Assembly: GCA_963170055.1 (NCBI GenBank)
Contig: CAUJGJ010000001.1
Coordinates: 788,501 to 852,500 of the forward strand
Direction: 5' to 3'
Source of the DNA: Halisarca cf. caerulea
Lineage: Eukaryota > Porifera > Demospongiae > Chondrillida > Halisarcidae
Length of the DNA stretch: 64,000 bases
The number at the start of each line of letters is the position of its first letter. Positions within the stretch are counted from its first letter, which is position 1. The notes under the pieces were generated by a model that made no database searches, was not told the DNA's origin, and was given only the letters and a program-made list of their open reading frames with translations. The translations under genes and the position numbers were made by a program. Positions 36,701 to 46,490 of this stretch are shown here, in pieces.

Positions 36701-39700
36701 AAGAATAAAATTGCCAAAGTTGCAAATATCTTAGAATTTGAACTTGGTAACTTTCAAATTCTGCAAATTACACTTTTACAAAGTTGTCGAATGTCTTTTA
36801 AAAATGTCAACGTTGCTAATTTTAATTTTATCTTAAGAATAAAATTGCCAAAGTTGCAAATATCTTAGAATTTGAACTTGGTAACTTTCAAATTCTGCAA
36901 ATTACACTTTTACAAAGTTGTCGAATGTCTTTTAAAAATGTCAACGTTGCTAATTTTAATTTTATCTTAAGAATAAAATTGCCAAAGTTGCAAATATCTT
37001 AGAATTTGAACTTGGTAACTTTCAAATTCTGCAAATTACACTTTTACAAAGTTGACGAAAGTCTTTTCAAAATGTCAACGTTGCTAATTTTAATTTTATC
37101 TTAAGAATAAAATTGCCAAAGTTGCAAATATCTTAGAATTTGAACTTGGTAACTTTCAAATTCTGCAAATTACACTTTTACAAAGTTGCCGAATGTCTTT
37201 TAAAAATGTCAACGTTGCTAATTTTAATTTTATCTTAAGAATAAAATTGCCAAAGTTGCTAATATCTTAGAATTTGAACTTGGTAACTTTCAAATTCTGC
37301 AAATTACACTTTTACAAAGTTGTCGAATGTCTTTTAAAAATGTCAACGTTGCTAATTTTAATTTTATCTTAAGAATAAAATTGCCAAAGTTGCAAATATC
37401 TTAGAATTTGAACTTGGTAACTTTCAAATTCTGCAAATTACACTTTTACAAAGTTGCCGAATGTCTTTTAAAAATGTCAACGTTGCTAATTTTAATTTTA
37501 TCTTAAGAATAAAATTGCCAAAGTTGCAAATATCTTAGAATTTGAACTTGGTAACTTTCAAATTCTGCAAATTACACTTTTACAAAGTTGTCGAATGTCT
37601 TAAAAATGTCAACGTTGCTAATTTTAATTTTATCTTAAGAATAAAATTGCCAAAGTTGCAAATATCTTAGAATTTGAACTTGGTAACTTTCAAATTCTGC
37701 AAATTACACTTTTACAAAGTTGTCGAATGTCTTTTAAAAATGTCAACGTTGCTAATTTTAATTTTATCTTAAGAATAAAATTGCCAAAGTTGCAAATATC
37801 TTAGAATTTGAACTTGGTAACTTTCAAATTCTGCAAATTACACTTTTACAAAGTTGTCGAATGTCTTTTAAAAATGTCAACGTTGCTAATTTTAATTTTA
37901 TCTTAAGAATAAAATTGCCAAAGTTGCAAATATCTTAGAATTTGAACTTGGTAACTTTCAAATTCTGCAAATTACACTTTTACAAAGTTGCCGAATGTCT
38001 TTTAATAATGTCAACGTTGCTAATTTTAATTTTATCTTAAGAATAAAATTGCCAAAGTTGCAAATATCTTAGAATTTGAACTTGGTAACTTTCAAATTCT
38101 GCAAATTACACTTTTACAAAGTTGTCGAATGTCTTTTAAAAATGTCAACGTTGCTAATTTTAATTTTATCTTAAGAATAAAATTGCCAAAGTTGCAAATA
38201 TCTTAGAATTTGAACTTGGTAACTTTCAAATTCTGCAAATTACACTTTTACAAAGTTGACGAAAGTCTTTTCAAAATGTCAACGTTGCTAATTTTAATTT
38301 TATCTTAAGAATAAAATTGCCAAAGTTGCAAATATCTTAGAATTTGAACTTGGTAACTTTCAAATTCTGCAAATTACACTTTTACAAAGTTGCCGAATGT
38401 CTTTTAAAAATGTCAACGTTGCTAATTTTAATTTTATCTTAAGAATAAAATTGCCAAAGTTGCTAATATCTTAGAATTTGAACTTGGTAACTTTCAAATT
38501 CTGCAAATTACACTTTTACAAAGTTGTCGAATGTCTTTTAAAAATGTCAACGTTGCTAATTTTAATTTTATCTTAAGAATAAAATTGCCAAAGTTGCAAA
38601 TATCTTAGAATTTGAACTTGGTAACTTTCAAATTCTGCAAATTACATTTTTACAATGTTGCCGAAAGTCTTTTCAAAATGTCAACGTTGCTAATTTTAAT
38701 TTTATCTTAAGAATAAAATTGCCAAAGTTGCAAATATCTTAGAATTTGAACTTGGTAACTTTCAAATTCTGCAAATTACACTTTTACAAAGTTGACGAAA
38801 GTCTTTTCAAAATGTCAACGTTGCTAATTTTAATTTTATCTTAAGAATAAAATTGCCAAAGTTGCAAATATCTTAGAATTTGAACTTGGTAACTTTCAAA
38901 TTCTGCAAATTACACTTTTACAAAGTTGCCGAATGTCTTTTAAAAATGTCAACGTTGCTAATTTTAATTTTATCTTAAGAATAAAATTGCCAAAGTTGCT
39001 AATATCTTAGAATTTGAACTTGGTAACTTTCAAATTCTGCAAATTACACTTTTACAAAGTTGTCGAATGTCTTTTAAAAATGTCAACGTTGCTAATTTTA
39101 ATTTTATCTTAAGAATAAAATTGCCAAAGTTGCAAATATCTTAGAATTTGAACTTGGTAACTTTCAAATTCTGCAAATTACATTTTTACAATGTTGCCGA
39201 AAGTCTTTTCAAAATGTCAACGTTGCTAATTTTAATTTTATCTTAAGAATAAAATTGCCAAAGTTGCAAATATCTTAGAATTTGAACTTGGTAACTTTCA
39301 AATTCTGCAAATTACACTTTTACAAAGTTGCCGAATGTCTTTTAAAAATGTCAACGTTGCTAATTTTAATTTTATCTTAAGAATAAAATTGCCAAAGTTG
39401 CAAATATCTTAGAATTTGAACTTGGTAACTTTCAAATTCTGCAAATTACACTTTTACAAAGTTGCCGAATGTCTTTTAATAATGTCAACGTTGCTAATTT
39501 TAATTTTATCTTAAGAATAAAATTGCCAAAGTTGCAAATATCTTAGAATTTGAACTTGGTAACTTTCAAATTCTGCAAATTACACTTTTACAAAGTTGTC
39601 GAATGTCTTTTAAAAATGTCAACGTTGCTAATTTTAATTTTATCTTAAGAATAAAATTGCCAAAGTTGCAAATATCTTAGAATTTGAACTTGGTAACTTT

Positions 39701-41033
39701 CAAATTCTGCAAATTACACTTTTACAAAGTTGACGAAAGTCTTTTCAAAATGTCAACGTTGCTAATTTTAATTTTATCTTAAGAATAAAATTGCCAAAGT
39801 TGCAAATATCTTAGAATTTGAACTTGGTAACTTTCAAATTCTGCAAATTACACTTTTACAAAGTTGCCGAATGTCTTTTAAAAATGTCAACGTTGCTAAT
39901 TTTAATTTTATCTTAAGAATAAAATTGCCAAAGTTGCTAATATCTTAGAATTTGAACTTGGTAACTTTCAAATTCTGCAAATTACACTTTTACAAAGTTG
40001 TCGAATGTCTTTTAAAAATGTCAACGTTGCTAATTTTAATTTTATCTTAAGAATAAAATTGCCAAAGTTGCAAATATCTTAGAATTTGAACTTGGTAACT
40101 TTCAAATTCTGCAAATTACATTTTTACAATGTTGCCGAAAGTCTTTTCAAAATGTCAACGTTGCTAATTTTAATTTTATCTTAAGAATAAAATTGCCAAA
40201 GTTGCAAATATCTTAGAATTCGAACTTGGTAACTTTCAAATTCTGCAAATTACACTTTTACAAAGTTGTCGAATGTCTTTTAAAAATGTCAACGTTGCTA
40301 ATTTTAATTTTATCTTAAGAATAAAATTGCCAAAGTTGCAAATATCTTAGAATTTGAACTTGGTAACTTTCAAATTCTGCAAATTACACTTTTACAAAGT
40401 TGTCGAATGTCTTTTAAAAATGTCAACGTTGCTAATTTTAATTTTATCTTAAGAATAAAATTGCCAAAGTTGCAAATATCTTAGAATTTGAACTTGGTAA
40501 CTTTCAAATTCTGCAAATTACACTTTTACAAAGTTGTCGAATGTCTTTTAAAAATGTCAACGTTGCTAATTTTAATTTTATCTTAAGAATAAAATTGCCA
40601 AAGTTGCAAATATCTTAGAATTTGAACTTGGTAACTTTCAAATTCTGCAAATTACACTTTTACAAAGTTGTCGAATGTCTTTTAAAAATGTCAACGTTGC
40701 TAATTTTAATTTTATCTTAAGAATAAAATTGCCAAAGTTGCAAATATCTTAGAATTTGAACTTGGTAACTTTCAAATTCTGCAAATTACACTTTTACAAA
40801 GTTGTCGAATGTCTTTTAAAAATGTCAACGTTGCTAATTTTAATTTTATCTTAAGAATAAAATTGCCAAAGTTGCAAATATCTTAGAATTTGAACTTGGT
40901 AACTTTCAAATTCTGCAAATTACACTTTTACAAAGTTGTCGAATGTCTTTTAAAAACCTGCCATACCATGTGCTACGGCTCTGGTTAGACACTTAACTCC
41001 GTAAGCTACTGAGAACGCGGACTTTTGGGTACA

Positions 41034-41064
41034 CAGGTGAGTTATGTGCATTTTGCACATAAAA
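41034..41064 (+). mobile_element. Left end of R1-related element, copy 3 (interrupted)
   Basis: CAGGTGAGTTATGTGCATTT begins here and matches the left end of the complete R1 copy at 3775 (CAGGTGAGTTATGTCCGATT). The element is broken at 41,064 by the RLE retrotransposon and resumes at 43,504. A 77-bp unremarkable spacer separates it from the satellite edge. Confidence 0.8.
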
Positions 41065-43503
41065 AAAAGTAAATCAATTAGAATCAAAAGACAGACATGT
41101 AGACCTTAGAATAAAGAAAGGAAAAAAAAATAACACTATAATTTATATCACAGTAAGGTTAACAATATGTGTTACCGAAATCTAGTCAAGTAGAGGGGAT
41201 GTGGCCCTCTGCAATGGCGAGATCAATTTGCTGTGTCGACTGCCCATTGAATCGCAATTGTCTGGTGCCCCTGATAGCAGCAATAGATGATCGTAGGAGG
41301 CTGAATGACAGTCTGCATCTGAGCCACTTCATCACCATGCTGTAGCTCTGTCCTCGCTTGTAGGCCAGAAGGGTTGCCAATCGCTTGTACACAATGGTGG
41401 TGGATGGGCCCATTCCACCAGTAGCTGAAAATACCAGTGGGGCAAAAGAACCGTGTTCCACCTCTCTGATTCTTTGGTCATAGGTTCTTCTCTTTTCTCT
41501 CTCATGCCGGATGAATGTAGTGTTGATAGATGAGTTCTGGTTCGAAGATGCCAACGGGTTAAAAACCCTTACATCAAAAAATGCATCTTGAAATCTATTC
41601 CAGAAACCTCTACATCTGATATCTACCCGGCTTTCATCTTGGATGTTTGCGGACCTCCCATGAAGGACCTCACCAGTGAGTGGTTGTAGGGGAGGCTCAA
41701 TCTCTGTGGAGGTGCTGACTTCATCCATCAGTGTTGCTGTGAGGTCACGGATGTCATTGTGTCGGTGAATTGGCAAACCTCCTTTGGTACAACTGAGTGC
41801 GTGTTGTACAGAGTTGGCTTTTCCACAGGAACAGACAGAGGGAATCTCATTTGGTTGCCACCCATACCTTAATGCTAGGGCATCTTTGAAGGCCCCTTTA
41901 TGTAACGAGAATCCATGCTCTTCAATTGGGAGTGTTCCGAGCCAAGCAGAAGCTCCCTTCTCCTGTGCCAACACGGTTGCTTTACGTGTAGTGCTGGTCA
42001 GCGAGCCCAGTGTTGCTGTCATCTGCTCTTCCTTTAGTTTTCTGTTTTCTTCTCTGACATGTCTCTGAGTTACTTTCTGTTGAGCTTCAATTTCCACACT
42101 ATTTTCCACTGTCTGCTTAAGGATGGATTTCACAAGAGGTTCAGTTACGGCAACTGAGTTGGAGAATTCATGGTCTGCTTTATGTGACAGGATAGGAATT
42201 CCAAGTCCACCAAGGTTTATGGGTAAGGCAAACAGTTTTCTGTCTGCGTCACTGATGGCTTGTTTTCCTGTTATAGCTGGTAATACCTTTTGACGTATGG
42301 TATCCTCAATAGGCTGCAGCAAGTCTGTGATGTTTTTAGTAGTCCTTACTAAGTAAGACCATCGATGCTTCACACTAAAAATCAATGCAGAGTAAGCCGC
42401 CTGAGGTTGAGAGGCTGCAATGTCTGCAAGCCGCTCTAGCTCTAGCATCCACTGGCAAACTTTCTTTCGTATGAAGACTTCCTTGAATGAGCTATCACCA
42501 ATTACCGAACCCAGGTACTTACCTCCAGCAGAGGTAATCTGGATTCCTGTATCTTTAAAGATGGATTCTGCTTCCTCTCGGCAATGTTCCTTGACCACAA
42601 GAAGGGACTTGGAGGGGTTGATGACATACCCATATCTCGAACCAAGCTTCTGCAAATCATCCCACCATTTCTTGAGGGAAATGACGGTGCCCCCAGCAGA
42701 GGAGTCATCAGCATACCAAATCTGGTCGGCAAAATGCTGTAGATGTAGAATTAATGGCAGTATGCCAATGGCATACATGGCCATTGCCAGGGGATCACCC
42801 TGTGTTGTGCCCTCTCTTGAGAGGATGATCTCACCATCAATGAAAAGGGACGGTTCCAGCCGATAGGTGTTCACCAGTGCAGCAGCAAATACAGGACAAA
42901 GCTTCTGGACATTCATCAGTGTAGCTTGACGATTTAGGCTGCTGAACGCATTTGATGCGTCAATCAGTAGAACTCCTTCAGTGGTGTCTTCATCAAAGAG
43001 AGCATCCAGGGCATGGATCGCTGCTTCACAGCCACTTTTCTGCCCCACACATAGCTGGTGAGCTCCAACTGTGTTTTGGATATCGGATCGGATGATTGAA
43101 AGAATGGCTTTGCTCATTATTCTTCTTGAGACCTCACCTACACCAATAGGTCTAACCCCTGGACATTTGTCCAAAGCGATTAGCCTGCTGGCTGTGAGGG
43201 GCTTCAGAGGCTCTGGGTCAACAAAACTTGAACTAATTCTTCGCGCTGTACCCGCCAAAGCATCTCGCAAAACTGAGGAAGCTTTCTGAAATGAACAACA
43301 CATTCTTCTCCATAAACACGCATCAACACCAGAGGGACCAGCACCTCCCTCCGTATTCAAAACAGACCTCAGGATTGAGAGACCATCAATTTCATCAAAT
43401 AAAACAGCATGTGACGGAGTGGGATCCTGTATTACTGGTGTGATCATCGCTGCATCAATTGGACGTGAGGGTGGGTGCTTATCTCGCAGAATGTCCCGTA
43501 CTG
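41065..43503 (-). mobile_element. RLE-type non-LTR retrotransposon insertion, 5'-truncated, with 14-bp target duplication
   Basis: The insertion lies between two direct copies of TTTTGCACATAAAA, at 41051-41064 and 43504-43517. Joining the flanks (41,034-41,064 to 43,518 onward) gives a sequence that aligns with the uninterrupted R1 copy at 3775-3825, ending in ACAAAATGGC. The element reads on the minus strand. Its 3' end at about 41,065 is an A/T-rich run, and its 5' end at 43,503 lies inside coding sequence, so it is a 5'-truncated copy. Its ORF is still open, suggesting a relatively recent insertion. Confidence 0.85.
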
Positions 43504-43558
43504 TTTTGCACATAAAACAAAATGGCGGTCGATAAACTTCACCGTAAATACACCCCAT
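41186..43558 (-). CDS. Reverse transcriptase / restriction-like endonuclease polyprotein (5'-truncated retrotransposon ORF)
   Basis: This 790-codon open frame encodes the polymerase and probable endonuclease of a non-LTR retrotransposon, which would copy its RNA into nicked chromosomal DNA. Visible reverse transcriptase landmarks are RPIGVGEVSRRI (136-147), LLIDASNAF (197-205, first catalytic Asp), EGTTQGDPLAM (249-259) and WYADDSSAGG (281-290, catalytic YADD). A basic thumb-like region follows, then a CxC-x7-H-x3-C knuckle (576-590) and an RHN...VDIRCRGFW...FFDVRVF region (599-666) resembling the PD-(D/E)xK restriction-like endonuclease of R2/NeSL-type elements. The first ~18 codons are not element sequence: codons 14-18 fall in the target duplication and earlier ones in the flanking R1 element, so the start is fortuitous and the real N-terminus, with any DNA-binding fingers, is missing. 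The ORF ends in TGA. I cannot assign a clade with certainty. Confidence 0.88.
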   Translation of the reverse strand: MGCIYGEVYRPPFCFMCKTVRDILRDKHPPSRPIDAAMITPVIQDPTPSHAVLFDEIDGLSILRSVLNTEGGAGPSGVDACLWRRMCCSFQKASSVLRDALAGTARRISSSFVDPEPLKPLTASRLIALDKCPGVRPIGVGEVSRRIMSKAILSIIRSDIQNTVGAHQLCVGQKSGCEAAIHALDALFDEDTTEGVLLIDASNAFSSLNRQATLMNVQKLCPVFAAALVNTYRLEPSLFIDGEIILSREGTTQGDPLAMAMYAIGILPLILHLQHFADQIWYADDSSAGGTVISLKKWWDDLQKLGSRYGYVINPSKSLLVVKEHCREEAESIFKDTGIQITSAGGKYLGSVIGDSSFKEVFIRKKVCQWMLELERLADIAASQPQAAYSALIFSVKHRWSYLVRTTKNITDLLQPIEDTIRQKVLPAITGKQAISDADRKLFALPINLGGLGIPILSHKADHEFSNSVAVTEPLVKSILKQTVENSVEIEAQQKVTQRHVREENRKLKEEQMTATLGSLTSTTRKATVLAQEKGASAWLGTLPIEEHGFSLHKGAFKDALALRYGWQPNEIPSVCSCGKANSVQHALSCTKGGLPIHRHNDIRDLTATLMDEVSTSTEIEPPLQPLTGEVLHGRSANIQDESRVDIRCRGFWNRFQDAFFDVRVFNPLASSNQNSSINTTFIRHEREKRRTYDQRIREVEHGSFAPLVFSATGGMGPSTTIVYKRLATLLAYKRGQSYSMVMKWLRCRLSFSLLRSSIAAIRGTRQLRFNGQSTQQIDLAIAEGHIPST

Positions 43559-44030
43559 TTATTCTCTCCTGTTTTGTTGTGTGAGCAAAACGAAGGTACT
43601 GTACAATACTTTAAAATTACATTATAATTGTACATTTCTGCACTCAAAACGTTCTCAAAGATCTTATTCGGGAAGTAAATCGTCAGATTCAAAAGTATAT
43701 GAAAACAACTTCTTTCCAAAAGGCGGTCTACTTAACGGCAGCACTGTGACACGATTTCAACTTCGAAGGGTTCCTACGAAAGTTAACTAACTTTTCACCG
43801 TATGGCTTCTTGAAATTCGCCTTTGTTCCTGTTATGTGCACGTTTTTATAGTTTTCGAGAAGACACAAATACAAAAACACGTGCACATAAAACGAACGGA
43901 ACAATGTATCAATAAGCCATACGGTGAAAACTTAGTATTGCCTTTTGTCAACAACTTTGTAAAGTTTCAGAGCTACAAAGAGTAGATCAGGTAAAGAGAA
44001 CGGACCCGCGGCCATTTCCACTTTTTAACC
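43504..44030 (+). mobile_element. R1-related element, copy 3, right portion
   Basis: After the target duplication the sequence continues as CAAAATGGCGGTCG, equivalent to ACAAAATGGCCGAC in the complete R1 copy. Segments AAAAGGCGGTCTACT (43,720) and GATCAGGTAAAGAGAACGGA (43,986) recur near 60,513-60,555 in one continuous stretch, so this copy has about 245 bp between them that the other lacks. That extra piece contains the inverted repeat listed separately. I cannot place the right terminus exactly. Confidence 0.6.
43795..43935. repeat. Imperfect long inverted repeat
   Basis: The left arm contains CACCGTATGGCTTCTTGA and GTTATGTGCACGTTTTT. The right arm, inverted, reads CACCGTATGGCTTATTGA and TTTTATGTGCACGTGTTTTT. 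Arms are about 55-60 bp with small indels around a ~22-bp spacer. It is consistent with a foldback MITE inserted in the R1-related element. Confidence 0.7.
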
Positions 44031-44420
44031 TTGTAAGCCGAGTATCTAACTTCTGACTCACCCGTGCGCACTCTTGTCGCTTGCGTTCATCAATTTGAGT
44101 ATTTATCCCCTAACCAACCCCTAAACTTAACGCCTCGACTGGTCTGTTCTCTTTTTCCGATGAGAAGGTTCGATCCTAGATCACTACATGCATGTGGATA
44201 ACTCCGCTATGATGTAAGTTTTTCCTGAAATCTGTCGGCAGACACACAAACTCTTCCGTATTGTCAAGGATTCGAAAAATAGAAGTAAGTTGCTGTTCTT
44301 AAGTTTAGGTGACGTTCAGTCTTGCAAAGGTTCGAAGAGCAATCGTTGGTTCGGTCTATAGTTGAGTATCTATGGTTCAGTTTACTTGTGACGGCCATGA
44401 TAATGGTAATGATATTCACA
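44031..44420. other. Interval without assignable gene
   Basis: No recognisable coding domain or repeat. A GGTTCGATCC box at about 44,167 resembles a Pol III B box, but no tRNA fold or A box could be built around it. Confidence 0.35.
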
Positions 44421-44423
44421 TAA

Positions 44424-45137
44424 TTGGGCTTATTCCCTATTGGGCGTGACTGTAAACTCCGGGCCATCGAATATCTACTCTACCTGATGTCCCATCAATC
44501 TAGCCAGCTACTCAGTGATGCTCTCCAGTTGTCAATTTCACTAGCTGAAAAGGAACTGAACTCCTGGTTCTATCAAATCATTGCATATATCTCCACTTTG
44601 GGCCTGCAACGCTCCTACAATCGTATTCCTCCAATCCAAGAAATAACCTATAGAATTAACGACATTTTTACACAAGATTTACTGTATAGAATAGACAACC
44701 AAGCAGGAGTAACAATATCTGGGGGGAACAAGCTCAGATTTTACTCTACAATTACGCATCAAGTGCACCAAATGGCTGATTACTTACTGACAATCGAGAA
44801 CGTTAGCACCAGGAGACTATTCACACGTTTTAGAATCAGCAACCATAACTTGATGATTGAAAAGGGTAGACATCACTCACCTCCATTGGCAATCAAAGAT
44901 CGGGTTTGCCCATTGTGCCACACGGGAGAGGTAGAAGACGAAGTGCATTTCTTGTTGGTCTGCCCCCTCTACGATTCCCTAAGAGAACAATTTCTCCCTG
45001 AGGTTTCCAGTCAATCCCATGGTGAGTGGCGGGTGGCAGTTCGAAACTTGTTCAGAGATCAAGGTTCACTTCCAGTAGCAAAATTTATACAAACTGCTAT
45101 GGCCACCAGAGAACGTTTGCTGTCATCCAGACTCTAA
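44424..45137 (+). pseudogene. C-terminal fragment of a LINE-type protein (237 codons, open)
   Basis: The frame contains KLRFYSTI, RRLFTRFRISNHNLMIEKGRH, then a zinc-knuckle-like CPLCHTGEVEDEVHFLLVCP, which is a familiar C-terminal signature of non-LTR retrotransposon polyproteins in invertebrates and fish. A TAA stop directly precedes the frame at 44,421 and no catalytic reverse transcriptase box is upstream, so this is a 5'-truncated copy whose remaining frame happens to be intact and ends in TAA. The downstream 550 bp to the (TAA)n tract at 45,682 can be its 3' UTR. It is unlikely to be translated in its present form. Confidence 0.7.
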
Positions 45138-45700
45138 GTCAACTATATATATATATAATATATATATAATAGCATATATGGCGTTATATGCTTACTTTTA
45201 ATTTCTTGGCAGTGTACAAGCCAAAAGGTGTCCGTAAATTCAATTTTATTTATTATTTGTTAGGGCTATAGCTTTACTTTATTATTCTACATTAATTTCC
45301 TGTATAGGCTTGTGCATACATGTTCATTTCCATGCATCCACCACAGAGCTGTGTCTTAAAATGTAGGTCACACTTGTTCTTTTTGATTTTTCAGCGTGAA
45401 GGTGCCTCTGCAGACATGTCGGGTTCTGCGCCCCTTCGACTTGTGGTAATTTACATTTTGCTTTTTAGACTTTATTATCAATCACAATGTACATGTGCTT
45501 TATGATGGGCTCACAAGACATACACTTTTATTTGCATGCAAATTATTTCATTGCGAATTTTGAGTTCATTTAGTAGTTGTTTTTGCTCACATGTGTCTTT
45601 TGTTTTTCCCACACTGTACTGCTTGCATGGTAATGTGCAGCAAGTTTAAGGTCAAAAGGCCATTTTGGCCTAATACGACCTAATAATAATAATAATAATA
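45138..45700 (+). repeat. Probable LINE 3' UTR with AT tract and (TAA)n tail
   Basis: An (AT)n/(TA)n tract occupies about 45,143-45,170. The region ends in about six TAA/AAT units at 45,681-45,702, a tail type common in CR1/L2-like LINEs. No other coding signal is visible in between apart from a 61-codon frame without recognised domain. Confidence 0.55.
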
Positions 45701-45702
45701 TA

Positions 45703-46090
45703 TTGACTCCGCCTCTTTTGCACAAACTCCGTATACGAAATGCCCCAGACCCTTTCTCGCCTTCCCGGTGACGTCAGTCACGGCGAGCATGGGTCTGGCT
45801 ACGTCAGACTAGATAAGCCGAACTACCAACTAGCCTTAAGTGATCTGGATTCTCGGGGATTCAGATCAAGCCTCATCACCGTTGAAATTGGATCCCTAGG
45901 TCACTGGCTACCCGGAACTAGGACATCCTTACGGCAGCTCCTACATGACATGTCTAAGTCAGCCGTGACACGCCTCCTAGATCAGGCGGCAAAGGCAGCC
46001 ATAGCTGGGTCCCAAGTCATCTTCAACGCCAGACAGTTTGAAACCTGGAATGCATCTCGGCCACTACTTCAGTAACTCAACACATGTAGT
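45703..46090 (+). pseudogene. 3' fragment of a second non-LTR retrotransposon
   Basis: The 111-codon frame 45740-46075 carries ALSDLDSRGFRSSLITVEIG, GSLGHWLP and a terminal AARQ-like SQVIFNARQFETWN. This pattern is a recurrent C-terminal end of invertebrate retrotransposon ORFs: a conserved IEIGSLGHWLP phrase followed by a SxxIFxAR..W(N/D) phrase. Nothing of the polymerase remains. It abuts the (TAA)n tail of the preceding fragment, so one may have inserted beside the other. Confidence 0.55.
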
Positions 46091-46490
46091 CTTGTATATT
46101 TGGCTCTACACATCAACATTTATAGTTTAGTCTACTTGTCTAAGTTCATTATGTATGCATGGAACACATGTACTTCTGCCCTTGCCATGCCCAGCCTCTA
46201 CACACTGAGCTCTGTTGTTTGTTCTGGAACCATGTGTCTAGGGCCCATACTGTAATCATGTAACTTTAATTATATTTTCTAATTTCTTGACTTGTACAAC
46301 TTCAATCAATAATGATTTGGTTTTCCCCCTCAAAAGAAACAGCATTCAATGTTTTCATCCAAATCATACAATGTCATATAAAAACTTTAAAGTAGACTTG
46401 TCAATGAGCTAAATTTAAATCTGAATGATTCATGTTTGAACAATGCATGATAAATCTGTAACTTGATGTTATGAGATGCATTATCAGAAT
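46091..46490. other. Interval without assignable gene
   Basis: A+T-rich sequence between the LINE fragment and the PHD-finger end of the Ulp1-like gene. It would be the place to look for a 3' end or terminal repeat of that gene's element, but I see none. Confidence 0.35.

Larger units (their letters stand above)
7941..40956 (+). repeat. 134-bp satellite DNA array, ~247 monomers
   Basis: A 134-bp unit repeats head to tail without inversion or interruption for 33.0 kb. The landmark AATGTC falls at 8041, 8175, 8309, 8443 and so on to 40942. That distance equals exactly 246 periods once two 105-bp units and a net 5 bases of small indels are allowed for. Monomer composition is about 25% G+C. Each unit holds two dyads (AGAATTTGAA / TTCAAATTCT around a 10-nt spacer, and AATTTTAT / ATAAAATT around CTTAAGA) and the palindrome CAACGTTG. 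Most monomers differ from consensus at 0-4 sites. The first three or four units on the left are the most divergent, and the right end stops abruptly inside a unit at 40956. Stop codons occur in all frames of normal units, so no protein is encoded. Confidence 0.98.

Noticed and set aside
7941..40956. CRISPR-like direct repeats
   Set aside because: The whole 134-bp unit is repeated, with no unique spacers, in a eukaryotic context.
7941..40956. CENP-B box in the satellite monomer
   Set aside because: The closest phrase is TTCGTCAACTTTG on the minus strand of the GACGAAAG variant; it lacks the A and CGGG positions of NTTCGNNNNANNCGGGN.
42420..42866. 148-codon plus-strand open frame
   Set aside because: Shadow of the 790-codon retrotransposon ORF on the opposite strand; its translation has no domain.
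44160..44180. tRNA gene suggested by GGTTCGATCC
   Set aside because: No A box at a proper distance and no acceptor, D or anticodon stem could be paired.
44424..46075. Two host genes encoding 237- and 111-residue proteins
   Set aside because: Both match C-terminal ends of non-LTR retrotransposon ORFs, and a TAA and (TAA)n tail mark truncation and 3' ends.
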